Under the pieces are notes generated by a model that saw only the letters and a list, made by a program, of their open reading frames with translations, ran no database searches and had not been told where the DNA came from. Shown one piece after another: positions 61,569-63,198 of a stretch of 63,198 nucleotides of DNA. Source of the DNA: Deltaproteobacteria bacterium (GTDB taxonomy: Bacteria > Bdellovibrionota > Bdellovibrionia > Bdellovibrionales > Bdellovibrionaceae); NCBI GenBank assembly GCA_017302835.1, contig JAFLCC010000017.1:1-63198 (forward strand). Direction: 5' to 3'. A program made the translations under genes and the position numbers. Position 1 is the stretch's first letter. Each line of letters starts with the position of its first letter.

Positions 61569-61689
61569 ACCAACTCACCTCCTGTTGTAAGTAGGCGAAA
61601 TCACATCAAGAAATGTTTCAAATTGATACACTCAGTCGGTCAAAGTCGCTTTGTAATTAGCACCGGTCAAAGTCGCTCTGTAGTTACAC
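60774..61689 (-). mobile_element. Truncated ISNCY-type element
   Basis: Carries the N-terminal and catalytic part of the transposase and, at its right end, two copies of a 26-base end repeat (61637-61689). The outer tip on the minus strand reads TGTAACTACAGAGCGACTTT. The left half is missing because of the IS256 insertion. Confidence 0.6.
61637..61689. repeat. Two direct repeats at the ISNCY-type element end
   Basis: CGGTCAAAGTCGCTTTGTAA (61637-61656) and CGGTCAAAGTCGCTCTGTAG (61664-61683) are near-identical, 27 bases apart start to start. Repeated end sequences of this kind are transposase-binding sites. Confidence 0.7.
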
Positions 61690-61905
61690 TGTCAACGAAA
61701 TTGTAATCAAATGTCAAAGGGATTGGCGCCTCCAAACGATACGAAACTTTGAGATCAATTCAGAATGATTCGATCGAAAGAATAGTCTATTGTTTATTTG
61801 ATTTCCAGCCAGCCCCTTCCCGTATTGAGATCCGGAATGTCCATTGCAATAAGGATCTGTGTTAGAAAGTAAGAGGATTTCTAATAAACTTAGGAGAATA
61901 TCAAA

Positions 61906-63012
61906 ATGAAAAAAAGAATTGTATCAATCTTGAATTTGATGGGTCTAATGTTGGCGGTAGCTCAATACGGAGAAGACGCTCAAGCAGCGACGACGGAGGT
62001 GATCCGGCGGACCGCCTCGGGTGCCGTCCTGCTTAGTCGAACGACCTTCGACGATGGAAGTTCCGCGGGTTATACCTTTGATCCGGACAATCAATATGAA
62101 TATTCAAAATTGACTTATAAATATGATTCGTCAGGAACTCTGGTATCAGTAGAAAGACTTTACGACGACGGAGCGAAGCAAGTGAGCTATTTCTATGCAG
62201 CCTCGTCTCCTTTACTAATGATACATCAAAACTACGTGCCATCTGGGTCGCTCCTACAACAAAGAGTCAATTATAGAAACGGTGATCTTTACACGTCTAC
62301 CTATGACATGAATGGAAGCCAACAATGGACTGCCCATCATCAGATGATCCGTGGTCAGGTGAATGATGGTACCACGATTTCTGGCGGGACGATAGATTTC
62401 AACGACTATCGAATGGATGATGGGACCCGGCGCATTGAACGCTTTGATCAATTAGGAAATCAAACCTATACAAGATTTATAGATTATCTTGATAAATCAG
62501 GACGAGTTGATTATCGAGAGATGTTTATGGACAACGGAAACCGACTAATTACAGACTATGACGAGACAAATACACTGGCCTGGAAGAGTCTGTACAAGAC
62601 TTTTAACCCAAAAGATCAGTTGCTTTCTCAAGATTATAGATTTGATGATGGGACCAGGCAATATGAAGGATTTGATGTCGAAGGAACGATGACATGGGCG
62701 AGATATGTAAGTTCTTACAATGCTCAGTCACAGTTGGACTACGTTACTTACTACTTTAAGGATGGACGTCGACAGGTGTCAGATTATGATCAGGCGAGCA
62801 CTCAATCGTGGAGTAGGTTGATCAAGGTCTTCGATAGTCAAGGTCGTCTGGATGCTCAAGACTATCGAATGGACGATGGAACTCGGATCTATATCGACTA
62901 CGACCAAACATTACAAAACACTTGGTCCGAGAGACGACTCACGTACAATAGCTCTGGGCAACTGATCTCACAACGTATCACTAACGACGATGGAACAGTC
63001 ATTATAAAATAA
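61906..63012 (+). CDS. Secreted protein of eight 38-residue YD-like repeats
   Basis: 368 residues. Signal peptide about 1-27 (ending AQA). From residue 49 the protein is built of repeats starting with (D/K)(D/N)G: 49-86, 87-124, 125-170 (this one 46 long), 171-208, 209-246, 247-284, 285-322, 323-360, and a final stub DDGTVIIK. Consensus: DDGTR....DYD..GT.TW.R....YD..GQLD...YR(M/F). It resembles YD/RHS repeats, which wrap toxins or form surface fibres, but with a regular 38-residue unit and no toxin domain. GC is visibly higher than in the rest of the window. AGGAG precedes the ATG. Likely a surface or secreted repeat protein acquired by transfer. Confidence 0.85.
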   Translation: MKKRIVSILNLMGLMLAVAQYGEDAQAATTEVIRRTASGAVLLSRTTFDDGSSAGYTFDPDNQYEYSKLTYKYDSSGTLVSVERLYDDGAKQVSYFYAASSPLLMIHQNYVPSGSLLQQRVNYRNGDLYTSTYDMNGSQQWTAHHQMIRGQVNDGTTISGGTIDFNDYRMDDGTRRIERFDQLGNQTYTRFIDYLDKSGRVDYREMFMDNGNRLITDYDETNTLAWKSLYKTFNPKDQLLSQDYRFDDGTRQYEGFDVEGTMTWARYVSSYNAQSQLDYVTYYFKDGRRQVSDYDQASTQSWSRLIKVFDSQGRLDAQDYRMDDGTRIYIDYDQTLQNTWSERRLTYNSSGQLISQRITNDDGTVIIK

Positions 63013-63038
63013 ACCATCAGCAGATTGACTGCGACTTC

Positions 63039-63068
63039 GGAGAGGGTTCTTAAGAATCCTCTCCTTTG
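63039..63068 (+). terminator. Intrinsic terminator of the repeat protein gene
   Basis: GGAGAGG (63039-63045) and CCTCTCC (63058-63064) form a 7-bp GC-rich stem, with further inner pairing around TTCTTAAGAA, followed by TTTGCT. It is 26 bases past the stop codon. The remaining 130 bases to the window end hold no feature I can name. Confidence 0.65.
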
Positions 63069-63198
63069 CTACATGTAGAAGTTGGGATTTAATCTGACAG
63101 TTGCCCTTTTGTTCATCAATTTATTTTTAACTTTTTTAAAAAAATCTGTACTGTCAGTTCAAGTTTTGATTGATGGTTTTTTCTCTTGCTATTCTTAA

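Noticed and set aside
1-63198. CRISPR array, rRNA operon or prophage
   Set aside because: No spaced direct repeats of CRISPR type, no rRNA-like sequence and no phage structural genes were seen.

Overview
The window is AT-rich chromosomal DNA from a Gram-negative bacterium with an outer membrane, most likely a Bdellovibrio-like or other Bdellovibrionota/Oligoflexia organism. The assignment is inferred from gene content: a TIGR02147-type regulator, ExbB/ExbD and MotA/MotB-like stator pairs, an AgmX/PglI C-terminal domain protein, many secreted lipoproteins with an F-x-N-C-S lipobox, mono-haem CXXCH proteins, and secreted proteases. No rRNA gene, CRISPR array or intact prophage is visible.

1-12.1 kb: two secreted proteins of unknown role. 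Then comes a two-gene ThiF-like/O-methyltransferase pair, divergent from a protein with a C-terminal winged helix. A tight three-gene operon follows (FAD oxidase of the VAO type, a tiny RRM protein, a PP-loop amidotransferase-like protein). A group II PLP decarboxylase is followed 22 bp later by a TIGR02147 regulator. A perfect 28-bp palindrome lies in front of the decarboxylase.

12.2-17.8 kb: a three-gene membrane module made of a MotB/OmpA-like protein with a long coiled coil, a MotA/TolQ/ZorA-like channel, and an FHA protein with nearly 700 residues of coiled coil and a single late membrane helix. This is one of the least familiar arrangements in the window.

17.9-34.3 kb: envelope proteins dominated by lipoproteins carrying CXXCH haem motifs, a Tat-exported DUF1501-like protein, a concanavalin/DUF1592-like haem protein, an FG-GAP-like lipoprotein and a carnosine-N-methyltransferase-like enzyme. 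The core is a minus-strand run from 33.2 to 23.6 kb.

34.3-46.9 kb: minus-strand secreted papain-like and subtilisin-like proteases, a UbiB/ABC1-like kinase with an apparent export signal and a Lys-to-Arg change in its ATP site, FadE-type acyl-CoA dehydrogenase, a small lipoprotein and a chemotaxis receptor.

47.2-57.9 kb: a ten-gene plus-strand operon, mostly with overlapping or close genes (ExbB, two ExbD, TPR, small membrane protein, AgmX/PglI protein, lipoprotein, beta-barrel, second TPR-type protein, vWA lipoprotein). It resembles the Agl/Glt motor-plus-envelope machinery of myxobacterial gliding.

58.0-63.2 kb: tRNA-His(GTG) marks the start of an accessory stretch. It holds a T-arm-like fragment, an IS1380-family element apparently inserted in an IS256-family remnant that itself interrupts an ISNCY-type transposase, and finally a secreted protein built from eight 38-residue YD-like repeats with visibly higher GC.
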